In this document: positions 48,777 through 57,670 of the stretch, piece after piece
How positions within the stretch are numbered: position 1 is the stretch's first letter
Layout: each line of letters begins with the position of its first letter
DNA from: Litorimonas sp947503715
GTDB taxonomy: Bacteria; Pseudomonadota; Alphaproteobacteria; Caulobacterales; Maricaulaceae
DNA: 64,000 bases
Assembly: GCF_050271975.1 (NCBI RefSeq)
Contig: NZ_CP189850.1
Coordinates: 2,666,001-2,730,000, forward strand
Direction: 5' to 3'
Program-made: the position numbers and the translations under genes
The notes under the pieces: model-generated
Told to the model about the DNA's origin: nothing
What the model saw: the letters and a program-made list of their open reading frames with translations, nothing else
Databases searched by the model: none

Positions 48777-49673
48777 ATGACCTTTATCGTAAAAACCCTC
48801 ATTGGAACAACCGCGGCTCTCGCTTTTGGCGCGACGGCACTTTCGCAGGTCTACATGCCTGACCTGCTGGCCCAAAGTGATAGTTTCAGTATCCTCAATG
48901 AGGAAAATTTCGGCCCCATGACTTACACGGTTCCTGCAACAACACCCGATGACACGCAAATCCGCATGAAGATGAAGGGCTATGTCTTTGGCTTTCGCGT
49001 CATAAAGTCGGATTATATCGCGCGTTTTGATGAAAACGATTATGTCGCCTATGCCGACGTCAAATCCTCTGGCCTTGCCGCGCTGTTGAAGAAAATGGAA
49101 ATTTGGGCTGTGACCAAGGGCAGCTATGACCGGAACGGCCTCCGCCCCGACTGGCATGTCCAGCAGAATACGGATAAGAAAAACCGCCGCGTCGAGATGA
49201 ACTATGACCGCAGCGCCGCAAAAGTGAACGTGAACATCGTCCCGCCTCTCGGCAGTCAGGGCGTCCCGCCCGCCACGCCGCGCGAACGCTATACGGCGAA
49301 TGATACGATTTCGGGCATCTTGCAGCTGATGATGATGGGCACAAAAACAGAAGGCGAGCTCTGCCAAGGCCGCGTTCCGTTTTTCGACAGCAAGCAGCAC
49401 TATAATCTGCGGATGGAACGCGTCGGCACGAAACGCGTGAAGTTTAACGGCGACAAGGACGACACCATCCACTGCCGCGCCTATTACGAGAGCGTCTCAG
49501 GCTATGACCCCGAAGACCTACCCAGCGAGGAAGAAGCCGCCGAGCCCGTAAACGTCTATTTCAAATATTATGAGGAGGCCGGCGTCCATATTCCCGTGCG
49601 GTTCACCTATAAGATCAGCGGGTTTAAGGCCGTCGTGAAGGTGGATGAGTTGGAGATTGTAGGGGCGGAATAG
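48777..49673 (+). CDS. DUF3108 exported protein
   Basis: The 298-residue protein has an N-terminal signal segment (LIGTTAALAFGATALSQ). It shows the DUF3108 pattern: a MKMKGYVFGFRVIKSDYIAR strand pair, YVAYADVKSSGLAALLK, and a later FDSKQHYNLRMERVGTKRV with a single C in HCRAYYESVSGY. Its C-terminal half is all-beta. DUF3108 proteins are periplasmic or outer-membrane-linked with unknown role. It is divergent from rpmB and, with one gene between, precedes the SUV3-like helicase. Confidence 0.78.
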   Translation: MTFIVKTLIGTTAALAFGATALSQVYMPDLLAQSDSFSILNEENFGPMTYTVPATTPDDTQIRMKMKGYVFGFRVIKSDYIARFDENDYVAYADVKSSGLAALLKKMEIWAVTKGSYDRNGLRPDWHVQQNTDKKNRRVEMNYDRSAAKVNVNIVPPLGSQGVPPATPRERYTANDTISGILQLMMMGTKTEGELCQGRVPFFDSKQHYNLRMERVGTKRVKFNGDKDDTIHCRAYYESVSGYDPEDLPSEEEAAEPVNVYFKYYEEAGVHIPVRFTYKISGFKAVVKVDELEIVGAE

Positions 49674-49696
49674 ACTGCGTCTTACCGCTGGCCAGA

Positions 49697-50170
49697 CTAA
49701 CCAGGTACTTTTGCCCAAGTGGTGAAAGGCGTGACGGATAGGCTTGAATTAAAATACCTATTATCATCTGTCACCTCTCGGCCCACCCAATCCGGCAAAT
49801 CGACATTTTGATCTTCATGATCCAATTCGATTTCGGCAACAATCAGACCTGCATTGGGACCAAAAAACTCGTCAATTTCCCACGTCAAATCTCCAGCGCG
49901 GTAGAACCACCGGTGTTTCTCAATCAACGGACCTTTGCAGAGCTTTAGCATGTTTTGAGCATCTTCAAGCGGGATAGGATATTCGTATTCGGCCCGGGAC
50001 GGACCGGTCGTGATACCTTTGACAGTAATCATCGCCTTGGTCTCCGCAATTCTTACCCTTACTGTGCGGTTCTTATCGGGGTTGAGATAACCTTGGACAT
50101 ATAATGTCGGGGTTCCTGTTCGCCATGCGTCGTTCTTGACAAGAAATTTTCTTTCGATTTCAATTCCCAT
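49697..50170 (-). CDS. CYTH-domain protein (triphosphate tunnel family)
   Basis: The 157-residue protein opens MGIEIERKFLV, containing the E-x-E-x-K metal-binding motif of the CYTH family. It continues with YLNPDKNRTVRVRI, KAMITVKG, AEYEYPIPLEDA, KHRWFYRAGDLTWEIDEFFG and LIVAEIELDHED. The alternating charged strands form the triphosphate tunnel. Family members hydrolyse inorganic triphosphate or, rarely, make cAMP; length and lack of other domains favour triphosphatase. The ATG at 50170 starts the motif directly. The gene lies on the opposite strand between the DUF3108 and helicase genes. Confidence 0.88.
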   Translation of the reverse strand: MGIEIERKFLVKNDAWRTGTPTLYVQGYLNPDKNRTVRVRIAETKAMITVKGITTGPSRAEYEYPIPLEDAQNMLKLCKGPLIEKHRWFYRAGDLTWEIDEFFGPNAGLIVAEIELDHEDQNVDLPDWVGREVTDDNRYFNSSLSVTPFTTWAKVPG

Positions 50171-50263
50171 ATCCTGCCTTTCAAATGCGTATACAAAGCG
50201 TCTATGCATCTATTATGACGCTTTGCTTCTGGCAAACGAATCGGCAAAGGTCTTTAACCTATT

Positions 50264-53188
50264 ATGCCCCGCTATTCTGACCCCATAATCAAAGCCGTTC
50301 TTGGCCCGACCAATACCGGCAAGACGCATTATGCCGTCGAGCGGATGTTGGGGCATGCGTCGGGGGTGATTGGCCTGCCGCTGCGCCTGCTCGCGCGGGA
50401 GATTTATGATCGCATTGTCCTGAAGGTCGGGGCGGCGCAGGTCGCGCTGATTACCGGCGAGGAGAAGATCATTCCGCCCAAGGCCCGGTTTTATGTCTGC
50501 ACGGTTGAGGCCATGCCCGTCGAGAAACGCTTTGCCTTCCTCGCCGTGGACGAAGTCCAACTTATGGCGAACCATGAGCGCGGGCATATTTTCACGGACC
50601 GCGTCATGTATGCGCGCGGGATGGAGGAGACCCTGTTTCTCGGCGCGGAGACGGCAAGAGATGTGTTGGCCACCCTCGTGCCGAAGATTAAATTTGACCA
50701 TCGCGAGCGGTTCTCTGAACTGCATTTTGACGGCGCGACGAAGCTGACGCGTCTGCCGAAACGCTCCGTCATTGTCGCGTTTTCTGCGGCGGAAGTTTAC
50801 GCGATTGCGGAAGCCATTCGCCGTTTTCGCGGCGGGGCGGCGGTCGTCATGGGCGGTCTCTCACCCCGCACCCGCAATGCTCAGGCCGAGATGTTCCAAT
50901 CCGGTGAAGTGGACTTCCTCGTCGCGACAGATGCCGTGGGGATGGGATTGAACCTCGACACCGATCACGTGGCCTTTGCCGGGCTGACGAAATATGACGG
51001 GCGTCGGCGGCGCTACCTCACCCCGATGGAGGCCGGACAGATTGCGGGCCGCGCGGGACGATTCCGCAATGACGGGACGTTCGGAACGACGGGCGATTGC
51101 CCGCCCATGGAGGAAGGGCTCGTCAAACGGATTGAAGCGCATGACTTTGAGCCGCTCCATTATGTCGAATGGCGCAATTCTGATCTCGACTTTTCGACCA
51201 TCGACACGCTGATGGAAACGCTGCACGCGCCGCGCCCGACCAGCCGCCTGCGCCGGATTAAAGGCGCGGATGATGAGGGCGCGCTGGAGCGGCTAAAAGC
51301 CATTCCGCAGATTCATGACGCGCTGCGCACCCGCGCGCAGGTCAAAATGCTCTGGGATGTGTGTCAGGTGCCGGACTTCCGCAACCTGACCATCGATACA
51401 CATGTGAAGCTGTTGCAGGATATCTGGCGGACTCTCATGGCGGGCGGCGGGAAGCTCTCTGATGATTTCATGGACCGGAAGATCAGCCGCTGTGACGACA
51501 CGTTTGGTGGGGTGGACCAGCTCTCCGGTCAACTCGCGAAAATCCGGACTTGGACCTATTGTGCGTCAAAGTCCTCTTGGATGAAAAACGCCGAACATTG
51601 GATAAATCACGCAAGAGAGGTTGAAGACAGGCTATCAGACGCGCTACACGAGGCATTAACAGCCCGTTTCGTCGATCGGCGAACCCGCAAGCTGTTAAAA
51701 GGCATAGGAGCCGATCTGGACATGAGCGCCACCATTAAAGACACCGGAGAGGTGTATATCGAGGACGACCTTATTGGTCGTCTTGAAGGTTTGAAATTCA
51801 CGGCGGATACCAGCCAAGGCGGGCTGGAGGCGCAGGCCCTGCAATCGGCTGCACAACAAGCGGTGGGACCCGAAGTGGACCGATTGCTGACCTCGATCAG
51901 TTCCGGCACGCATGCGATCTTTACACTCTCAGACTCCGGCGAAATTATGTGGGGCGGAAAAGCCGTCGGCCGCATCGCACCCAGCGGATCTGTGTTCACG
52001 CCGGATGCAGAACTCATCGGGGGCAAGCTCGGCAAACCTGTGCTTCAGGAAATGGCTACAAACCGGATGCGCGAATATTTACAAGCTGAAGTACAAACTC
52101 ATCTCGCGCCGTTGAAAGCGTTAAAAGACCTCATCGCGGCAGAAGATACCCTCCCCGCCGCCAAAGGATTTGGGTATATCCTGTTGGAAAATAATGGCGC
52201 AATTGAACGGCGCGAACATTTGCAAACCGTGCGCGATTTGGATCAGGATGCGCGGCGTCAGCTTCGCGGCGTCAGTGTTATTTTCGGACATTATAATGTC
52301 TATCTGAATGAGATGATGAAGCCGAAACCCGCGCGCCTCCTCTCCCTTCTCGTTGCCTATGGCGCGGGCGGGGATAAAAAGCCGTGGGTCCCCTTCGCGG
52401 GTGTCACGTCCATTCCAAATGACGGTGAATTAGCCTCAAAGAATTATTCCGAACAGGCTCTCTCGCTCGCGGGCTACCGTGCGGTCGGGCCGCGTATTAT
52501 TCGGTTCGATATTCTCAACCGCCTGTCCTTCCTCATCCGCGACGCGCAAAACCTTTTTAAAGAGACGAAGAAGGATGATGTGCGCGGGCATAAATTCCAA
52601 ATCGTCGCCGAAATGCTCGCCCTACTCGGCTCGACCTATGAAGATGTGCAAGGCGTATTGCAGGAACTGGGCTATAAGTCTGAGACGGTCGAAGAGGCGC
52701 TGACGAAAGCTCCGGAGCCCGTATTAGAGACTGTTCCTGAACAGGTCGCTGCGGCTGTAACAGAGGCCGTCAAGGTCGAAACGCCCGAATCTGCTGTGGC
52801 AGAGACGCCTCAGCCCATTGTCCCTGACACGACCACACTTCCTGAAGCGGTTGCCAAACCCGTGCTCGAAACGGTGGGCGCAACACCCGTTCGCAAACCC
52901 AAACCGAAGAAAACGATTTCTGTCTACCATCACCGCGACACGGATGCGGAAGGCAATGCGATGGAACGCGAAAACCTCGAATATTGGTATTTCCCGTCAC
53001 GCGGTCAAAAAGGCTTCAAGCCGGGCGGGAAACCCGCCTTTAAGGGCAAGCGCGGGAATAAGCCGAATTTCAAAGGCCCGAACCCGCGTAAAAACGCACC
53101 GCGCAACGCGAAACCGCCCACCCAAAAACAGGTTGAAAACTCGCCCTTTGCCGCACTTGCCGCGCTTAAAGAGACGAAAAAGGACTAA
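50264..53188 (+). CDS. SUV3-like ATP-dependent RNA helicase
   Basis: The 974-residue protein has the DExH/Ski2-type helicase core: Walker A GPTNTGKT at residues 14-21, TGEEKIIP, Walker B VDEVQLM near residue 96, and motifs V-VI as ATDAVGMGLNLDTDHVAFAG and GQIAGRAGR. It resembles the mitochondrial SUV3 helicase, which works with RNA-degrading enzymes. The C-terminal 250 residues are Ala/Pro/Glu-rich and end in a Lys/Gly/Asn-rich tail (GFKPGGKPAFKGKRGNKPNF) suited to RNA binding. It leads a plus-strand run with an S4-domain gene, fdxA and carD, a grouping typical of alphaproteobacteria. Confidence 0.87.
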   Translation: MPRYSDPIIKAVLGPTNTGKTHYAVERMLGHASGVIGLPLRLLAREIYDRIVLKVGAAQVALITGEEKIIPPKARFYVCTVEAMPVEKRFAFLAVDEVQLMANHERGHIFTDRVMYARGMEETLFLGAETARDVLATLVPKIKFDHRERFSELHFDGATKLTRLPKRSVIVAFSAAEVYAIAEAIRRFRGGAAVVMGGLSPRTRNAQAEMFQSGEVDFLVATDAVGMGLNLDTDHVAFAGLTKYDGRRRRYLTPMEAGQIAGRAGRFRNDGTFGTTGDCPPMEEGLVKRIEAHDFEPLHYVEWRNSDLDFSTIDTLMETLHAPRPTSRLRRIKGADDEGALERLKAIPQIHDALRTRAQVKMLWDVCQVPDFRNLTIDTHVKLLQDIWRTLMAGGGKLSDDFMDRKISRCDDTFGGVDQLSGQLAKIRTWTYCASKSSWMKNAEHWINHAREVEDRLSDALHEALTARFVDRRTRKLLKGIGADLDMSATIKDTGEVYIEDDLIGRLEGLKFTADTSQGGLEAQALQSAAQQAVGPEVDRLLTSISSGTHAIFTLSDSGEIMWGGKAVGRIAPSGSVFTPDAELIGGKLGKPVLQEMATNRMREYLQAEVQTHLAPLKALKDLIAAEDTLPAAKGFGYILLENNGAIERREHLQTVRDLDQDARRQLRGVSVIFGHYNVYLNEMMKPKPARLLSLLVAYGAGGDKKPWVPFAGVTSIPNDGELASKNYSEQALSLAGYRAVGPRIIRFDILNRLSFLIRDAQNLFKETKKDDVRGHKFQIVAEMLALLGSTYEDVQGVLQELGYKSETVEEALTKAPEPVLETVPEQVAAAVTEAVKVETPESAVAETPQPIVPDTTTLPEAVAKPVLETVGATPVRKPKPKKTISVYHHRDTDAEGNAMERENLEYWYFPSRGQKGFKPGGKPAFKGKRGNKPNFKGPNPRKNAPRNAKPPTQKQVENSPFAALAALKETKKD

Positions 53189-53217
53189 GCCACCTGCCAC
53201 GCTTGCGCTCAACACAA

Positions 53218-53514
53218 ATGGATAAAGACCCGCAGGACAAGCGCGCGGAGGCCTGCCGCCTTGATGTCTGGCTCTATCGCACGCGATTACAGAAAACCCG
53301 CACCGGCGCGGCGAAGCTCATATTGGGCGGGAAAGTCCGCGTCACGCGTCACGGCAAAACTGAACGCACGCGCAAACCCCACACGATCATCCGTCCAGGG
53401 GACGGCGTGACATTTATGCGCGGCACAGAACTGCTTTCCGTGCGTATGAAAGAGGCAGGGACACGTCGTGGCCCTGCCCCTGAAGCCCAAACGCTCTATG
53501 AGCCGATGGAATGA
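53218..53514 (+). CDS. S4-domain RNA-binding protein (Hsp15-like)
   Basis: The 98-residue protein contains an S4 domain, CRLDVWLYRTRLQKTRTGAA, KLILGGKVRVT, and a PGDGVTF strand. This is the alpha-L motif that grips structured RNA. Hsp15 binds stalled 50S subunits, and a similar quality-control role is plausible. ATG 53218 is preferred over the upstream TTG. It is 29 bases after the helicase stop, and the C-terminus is basic and Pro-rich. Confidence 0.85.
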   Translation: MDKDPQDKRAEACRLDVWLYRTRLQKTRTGAAKLILGGKVRVTRHGKTERTRKPHTIIRPGDGVTFMRGTELLSVRMKEAGTRRGPAPEAQTLYEPME

Positions 53515-53602
53515 ACAATCTCGTGTGTGAAAGCGCCCGATAGTTGACAGTGCCGGTGCAAACCGCCACATCGCCCAAGAATACGAATGGAGCCTGAATA
53601 CC

Positions 53603-53947
53603 GTGACTTATATCGTCAAAGACGAATGCATCAAATGCAAGTTCATGGACTGCGTCGAAGTCTGTCCCGTGGATTGCTTCTATGAAGGCGAAAATATGCT
53701 CGTCATCCATCCGGATGAATGCATTGATTGTGGCGTCTGCGAGCCCGAATGCCCCGTCGACGCGATTGTACCTGATACAGAGGACGATCCGGACGGAAAA
53801 TGGCTTGAGATCAATTCGAAATATGCTGAAATCTGGCCCGTCATCACGGTCAAAAAAGAGCCGCCCGAAGATCGCGAAAAATACGAGTCCGAGACCGGCA
53901 AGTTCGAGAAATATTTCAGCGAAAAAGCCGGCACGGGCGACGAATAA
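53603..53947 (+). CDS. fdxA: Ferredoxin FdxA (7Fe type)
   Basis: The 114-residue protein starts MTYIVKDECIKCKFMDCVEV and has two cluster motifs, CIKCKFMDCVEVCPVDC and CIDCGVCEPECPVDA. The spacing of the first gives one [3Fe-4S] and one [4Fe-4S] cluster. The long C-terminal extension with YAEIWPVITVKKEPP is the FdxA pattern. It begins with GTG and follows GGAG at eleven bases. FdxA next to carD is a conserved alphaproteobacterial arrangement. Confidence 0.95.
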   Translation: MTYIVKDECIKCKFMDCVEVCPVDCFYEGENMLVIHPDECIDCGVCEPECPVDAIVPDTEDDPDGKWLEINSKYAEIWPVITVKKEPPEDREKYESETGKFEKYFSEKAGTGDE

Positions 53948-54020
53948 GCGCTTTCCCGACGTCACAAAGGGCGGATTCGCTTTTGCCCTAAAATTGTGGT
54001 ATGGCCTTCTTAAATTAATT

Positions 54021-54058
54021 GAAAGCGCGGATGTACCTTACGGGGGTCGCCGCGCTTT
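54021..54058 (+). other. Hairpin in the fdxA-carD gap
   Basis: AAAGCGCGG (54022-54030) pairs perfectly with CCGCGCTTT (54050-54058) across a 19-base loop. Only TTGGTTT follows, so it is at best a weak terminator of fdxA; it may instead be a structured part of the carD leader. Confidence 0.5.
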
Positions 54059-54096
54059 TGGTTTGAGTCCTCGTTGGACATTTAGAGTATAGAAAG

Positions 54097-54702
54097 ATGA
54101 TTATGGCTGCGAAGAAAACGACTGCAAAGAAAAAAACGTCTAATAAGCGCTTATTCCGTGTGGGGCAGAATGTTGTCTATCCGGCCCATGGCGTCGGCAT
54201 CGTCCAATCCATCGACCAAGAGGTTATCGCTGGATTTGATATCGAAGTTTACACCGTACATTTCGAGCAGGATAAAATGACCCTCCGCGTACCAACGGTT
54301 AAGGCCGCCACATCCGGTATGCGGGCACTCTCCAATGAGTTGATTCTGAAAGACTCCTTCACGACGCTTAAGGGCCGTGCGCGTATTAAACGTACAATGT
54401 GGTCCCGCCGCGCACAGGAATATGAAGCCAAGATCAATTCCGGCGACCTCATCCTCGTCTCAGAAGTTGTCCGCGACCTTCACCGCACAGATGCGCAGCC
54501 GGAGCAATCCTATTCAGAGCGTCAACTGTATGAACGTGCGATTGACCGGATGGTCCGCGAAGTCGCCGCCATCCGTAAATCCTCCCGCGATGCCGCGCTG
54601 GAAGATGTTCTGGATACGCTGGCCAAGGCCCGCAGCCGTCAGGCCGCAAAAGCCGCGAAAGATGCGGAAGCCGCCAATAAAGACGACGAAGCCGCGGCGT
54701 AA
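54097..54702 (+). CDS. carD: CarD-family RNA polymerase-binding regulator
   Basis: CarD/CdnL-type proteins bind the RNA polymerase beta lobe and stabilise open complexes at many promoters. The 201-residue protein has a Lys-rich start, then the Tudor-like domain RVGQNVVYPAHGVGIVQSID with EVYTVHFEQDKMTLRVP. The helical C-terminal DNA-contacting domain includes LKGRARIKRTMWSRRAQEYE and the conserved SGDLILVSEVVRDLHR. An Ala-rich acidic end follows. ATG 54097 and 54103 are both possible. A hairpin terminator lies 40 bases after the stop. Confidence 0.92.
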   Translation: MIMAAKKTTAKKKTSNKRLFRVGQNVVYPAHGVGIVQSIDQEVIAGFDIEVYTVHFEQDKMTLRVPTVKAATSGMRALSNELILKDSFTTLKGRARIKRTMWSRRAQEYEAKINSGDLILVSEVVRDLHRTDAQPEQSYSERQLYERAIDRMVREVAAIRKSSRDAALEDVLDTLAKARSRQAAKAAKDAEAANKDDEAAA

Positions 54703-54741
54703 CGTCCCGCTAAATACCGTCATTTGACTGTAAATTTGAAC

Positions 54742-54769
54742 AGCCCTCCGCTTGACGGGGGGCTTTTTT
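54742..54769 (+). terminator. Rho-independent terminator of carD
   Basis: AGCCCTCCG-CTTGA-CGGGGGGCT forms a 9-bp stem with one G-T pair, followed by TTTTTTG. Confidence 0.88.
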
Positions 54770-54817
54770 GTGGGAACGTTCAGCCTAGGTTAGGGTGCGG
54801 ACAGATAAGGATGTGAC

Positions 54818-56419
54818 ATGACACATAATTTGAAGACGATTTTGGCAGCCGGTGCTGCACTCACACTCTTGGCGGCCTGTGGCGGGGGCGGGGGTAGCAA
54901 TACGCCGACCACCATCATAACGCCCCCTCCCGTGAGCGAAGGTCCGACCTTTGAAGCCGGGAAATTTGACCCCGCCAGCGATTTTATCGATCAATGTGAA
55001 AACCCACGCGCGGGCACGTCTGACCGGGCGGGGTCGACATTGCTGGAAAAGTTCTGGTTGCGATCTTGGACGGATGAAACCTATCTTTGGTATGACGAGG
55101 TCACAGACCTCGATCCGGCGAGCATAGCCGACCGTCTGGATTATTTTGCAGAATTACGGACATTTGCGACGACGGCTTCCGGCAAGCCCAAAGACGAGTT
55201 TCATTTCAGCATTGATACGGAAACATATGAAGCAGACCGCGCGGGCGAAGCCAGCGCCGGATATGGTGCCACATTCCGCCTTCTCAGAACATCTCCGCCG
55301 CGCGATATTCGCATTGCCTATACGCAGGATAATGGTCCAGCGGGCGAAGAGGGAGGCTTCCTCCGCGGTGATAAAATCCTCGAAGTCGACGGGATTGATG
55401 CCGTCAATGGGGCCAATACACAGGCCGATCTCGACATTTTGAACGAAGCGATCTTCCCGACACGTGTTGGCGACACGCATATTTTCGTCGTTGAAGATAC
55501 GAATGGCACGCAACGAACCGTCACACTCGAAACCGCGGATGTCGTGGAACTCCCCGTCACGGACACGGCCGTCATTGATACAGAGAGCGGAAAAGTTGGT
55601 TATATTCACTTCACGACCTTCTCTCCCTTCACGTCTGAAAAAGCCATCTATGACGCTATGATTGAAATGGAGGATGAGGACATTTCCGATCTCGTTCTTG
55701 ACCTTCGCTATAATGGGGGTGGTTTGCTGGCCGTTGCGGCGCAAACAGGATTTATGATTGCGGGCGATGCGGCGACGGATGGGCGAACCTTTGATCGGCT
55801 GACATTCTCGGACAAAAACCCGACAATTAATCCTGTCACAGGCCAAACTTTACGCCCGACACCGTTTTTCGGAACCGGATTGGACTTCTCCTTGGATGAA
55901 GATGTGGACCTCCCGGAATTAGATCTGGACCGCGTTTTCATCTTATCGACGGAACGAACATGTTCCGCCTCAGAAGCCGTAATTAATGGTCTGCGCGGGA
56001 TTGATGTTGAAGTCATCCTGATCGGGTCAAAGACCTGCGGTAAGCCTTATGGTTTCTATCCCACAGATAATTGCGGCGAGACCTATTTCACCGTCCAGTT
56101 CCGGGGCGCGAATGATAAGGGCTTTGGCGATTATGCAGATGGATTCGAACCGGAAGGCACATCGGCCTTCGGTGTTCAAACACCGGGCTGTAACATTGAG
56201 GATGATTTCATAGGACAGTTGGGCGCAGAGGATGAAACGCTTCTCTCCGCCGCTCTTCAATTCCGGGAAGACGGGACCTGCCCTTCCCCCGATGTGAGTG
56301 TCGCGCAATCAAAAACACAGACGCCCGACATATTTATCGATAGTCCCGCAGATATGTTGTCTGATGATCGTGTCCGCGATCTTGAACGTCTCCGCACGCT
56401 TCGTATTGAGGTGGAATAA
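54818..56419 (+). CDS. S41-family serine peptidase lipoprotein
   Basis: The 533-residue protein has a lipoprotein signal (TLLAACGGGGG) and a disordered Gly/Pro linker. It then has an N-terminal cap, LEKFWLRSWTDETYLWYDEV, a PDZ-like domain around residues 135-240 (GFLRGDKILEVDGIDAVNG), and the tail-specific protease domain. In it, LVLDLRYNGGGLLAVAA precedes the catalytic Ser in STERTCSASEAVINGL and the Lys in GSKTCGKPYGFYP. Such outer-membrane or periplasmic proteases degrade or trim proteins from the C-terminus. It overlaps the next lipoprotein gene as TAATG, so the two form an operon. Confidence 0.88.
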   Translation: MTHNLKTILAAGAALTLLAACGGGGGSNTPTTIITPPPVSEGPTFEAGKFDPASDFIDQCENPRAGTSDRAGSTLLEKFWLRSWTDETYLWYDEVTDLDPASIADRLDYFAELRTFATTASGKPKDEFHFSIDTETYEADRAGEASAGYGATFRLLRTSPPRDIRIAYTQDNGPAGEEGGFLRGDKILEVDGIDAVNGANTQADLDILNEAIFPTRVGDTHIFVVEDTNGTQRTVTLETADVVELPVTDTAVIDTESGKVGYIHFTTFSPFTSEKAIYDAMIEMEDEDISDLVLDLRYNGGGLLAVAAQTGFMIAGDAATDGRTFDRLTFSDKNPTINPVTGQTLRPTPFFGTGLDFSLDEDVDLPELDLDRVFILSTERTCSASEAVINGLRGIDVEVILIGSKTCGKPYGFYPTDNCGETYFTVQFRGANDKGFGDYADGFEPEGTSAFGVQTPGCNIEDDFIGQLGAEDETLLSAALQFREDGTCPSPDVSVAQSKTQTPDIFIDSPADMLSDDRVRDLERLRTLRIEVE

Positions 56420-56778
56420 TGATGCCTTTTCGGATAGCGGCGATGACAGGGGCAATTATCGGGATGACGGCCTGCGCCTCAACATCATCAGCCCCTCGCC
56501 CGGCTAAGCTCACCTCGATGCCGGATTCTGAACAGATGACGGCGATTAAATCCGCCGTCAAAGAGGCCATGAAACGGGATGATCTTGATATGGATCCGGG
56601 TCGATTAGTTGATACGCCGCGCCTGAAGGTCCGCCCGAAAGTTGTAGAGGGGCTAACGGACCGCGTTCCCGGAACGCCAACAAATATGACCCTCATGACG
56701 GACGGGTCTATTTGCTGGTTACAGGATGACCGTGGTCCTATGCGCGTCAATCTGCCTGAAGGGTTGAACTGCGCTTAA
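56419..56778 (+). CDS. Small predicted lipoprotein, coupled to the S41 protease
   Basis: The 119-residue protein carries a lipobox (IGMTAC) after a short hydrophobic segment. The mature part has a helical stretch, DSEQMTAIKSAVKEAMKRDD, and a C-terminal GSICWLQDDRGPMRVNLP with two Cys overall that could pair. I do not recognise a family. Its ATG overlaps the protease stop codon, so it may be a partner or substrate-adaptor of that protease, which is inference. It is convergent with the SNase-like gene. Confidence 0.65.
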   Translation: MMPFRIAAMTGAIIGMTACASTSSAPRPAKLTSMPDSEQMTAIKSAVKEAMKRDDLDMDPGRLVDTPRLKVRPKVVEGLTDRVPGTPTNMTLMTDGSICWLQDDRGPMRVNLPEGLNCA

Positions 56779-56785
56779 CCACGTT

Positions 56786-57619
56786 TCAGGCTAAGAGCTC
56801 CAGACGGCCCGGGTGATCCATCCAGATCATCGGGCCGTTTATCATTTCCACCCAGCCCCGCACACGCACACGCGCCCCCGTCAGGGTCAGCGGAGCGATC
56901 GCTTCAAATGCGCGGACATTTTTGCGGGCAATCGCGATGGTGAAGTCGGTTTTGTAATCCGACCCGAAATTTAAATAGACGCGTCCCCGCACATCCGCCA
57001 CCGACGTAATGACACCTTCCACGATTTGAAGACTATCAACATATTGCGCCAATGGGTCAGGGTCAGGCGCGCGGACGGCGTAAAATTCATCCGCCCAGAT
57101 ACCGCGCTGCCTGTCGCGCGCAATAGTCTCCAACGCATAAAGCGCCCCCATATCCGCTGTCTCGCCGCGCCAGCTATAGACACGCGCGAGGCCCAGTCGG
57201 ATCATTTCACCCTGCACCCAAAGGTCATCCTGTCCTTCAGGTGTGAGCGTTTGAACCTGCGCCACGGCCCGCCCGAAACGGTCACGTTTAGTTTTGCCAT
57301 AACTCAGTCGGACGGTGCGACCGCCAATCAGGGCTTTAAGTCCCGCTTTCGCTTCTTCTGAAAATGGCCAAGCTTTGTCTGAACGCTGTCGCGTTCGCGG
57401 CGCCTGTATGGCGGAAAGGCGGACGGCCAACTCGCCTTCCTTGAGGGCCATCACAAAACTATCGCCGTCGATGATGCGGATAACGCGGCCCGTTTCGCCT
57501 GCGCTTAGATCCACGGGAGGAAAGCCCTTGGCATGTCCCATAACAAAACTTGCAGCCAGCGCAGATACAATTGTCGCACGGCGGGTCAATCGGATTTGTG
57601 ATGTGTCTTGAGACGACAT
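56786..57619 (-). CDS. Thermonuclease-fold (SNase-like) exported protein lacking two catalytic residues
   Basis: The 277-residue protein has a twin-arginine-like leader (RLTRRATIVSALAAS), then an SNase-like OB-fold domain over residues 43-170 and an extra C-terminal strand-rich domain. Compared with staphylococcal nuclease, Asp21 (D51 in DGDSFVM), Arg35 (R67 in VRLS) and Arg87 (R117 in RFGRAV) are kept. The Asp40 position is Q72 and the Glu43 position is R75 (IQAPRTR instead of DTPE). These two act in calcium binding and as general base, so normal nuclease activity is doubtful. It may bind nucleic acid or protein instead. No frameshift is evident. Confidence 0.78.
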   Translation of the reverse strand: MSSQDTSQIRLTRRATIVSALAASFVMGHAKGFPPVDLSAGETGRVIRIIDGDSFVMALKEGELAVRLSAIQAPRTRQRSDKAWPFSEEAKAGLKALIGGRTVRLSYGKTKRDRFGRAVAQVQTLTPEGQDDLWVQGEMIRLGLARVYSWRGETADMGALYALETIARDRQRGIWADEFYAVRAPDPDPLAQYVDSLQIVEGVITSVADVRGRVYLNFGSDYKTDFTIAIARKNVRAFEAIAPLTLTGARVRVRGWVEMINGPMIWMDHPGRLELLA

Positions 57620-57670
57620 AGCGCTATAGTCTCACAGATTATGCGCGCCGTCGAATAGGAAAATACAACT

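Noticed and set aside
54021..54058. Intrinsic terminator of fdxA
   Set aside because: The stem is perfect, but the loop is long and the following bases lack a U-tract; it is listed only as a hairpin.
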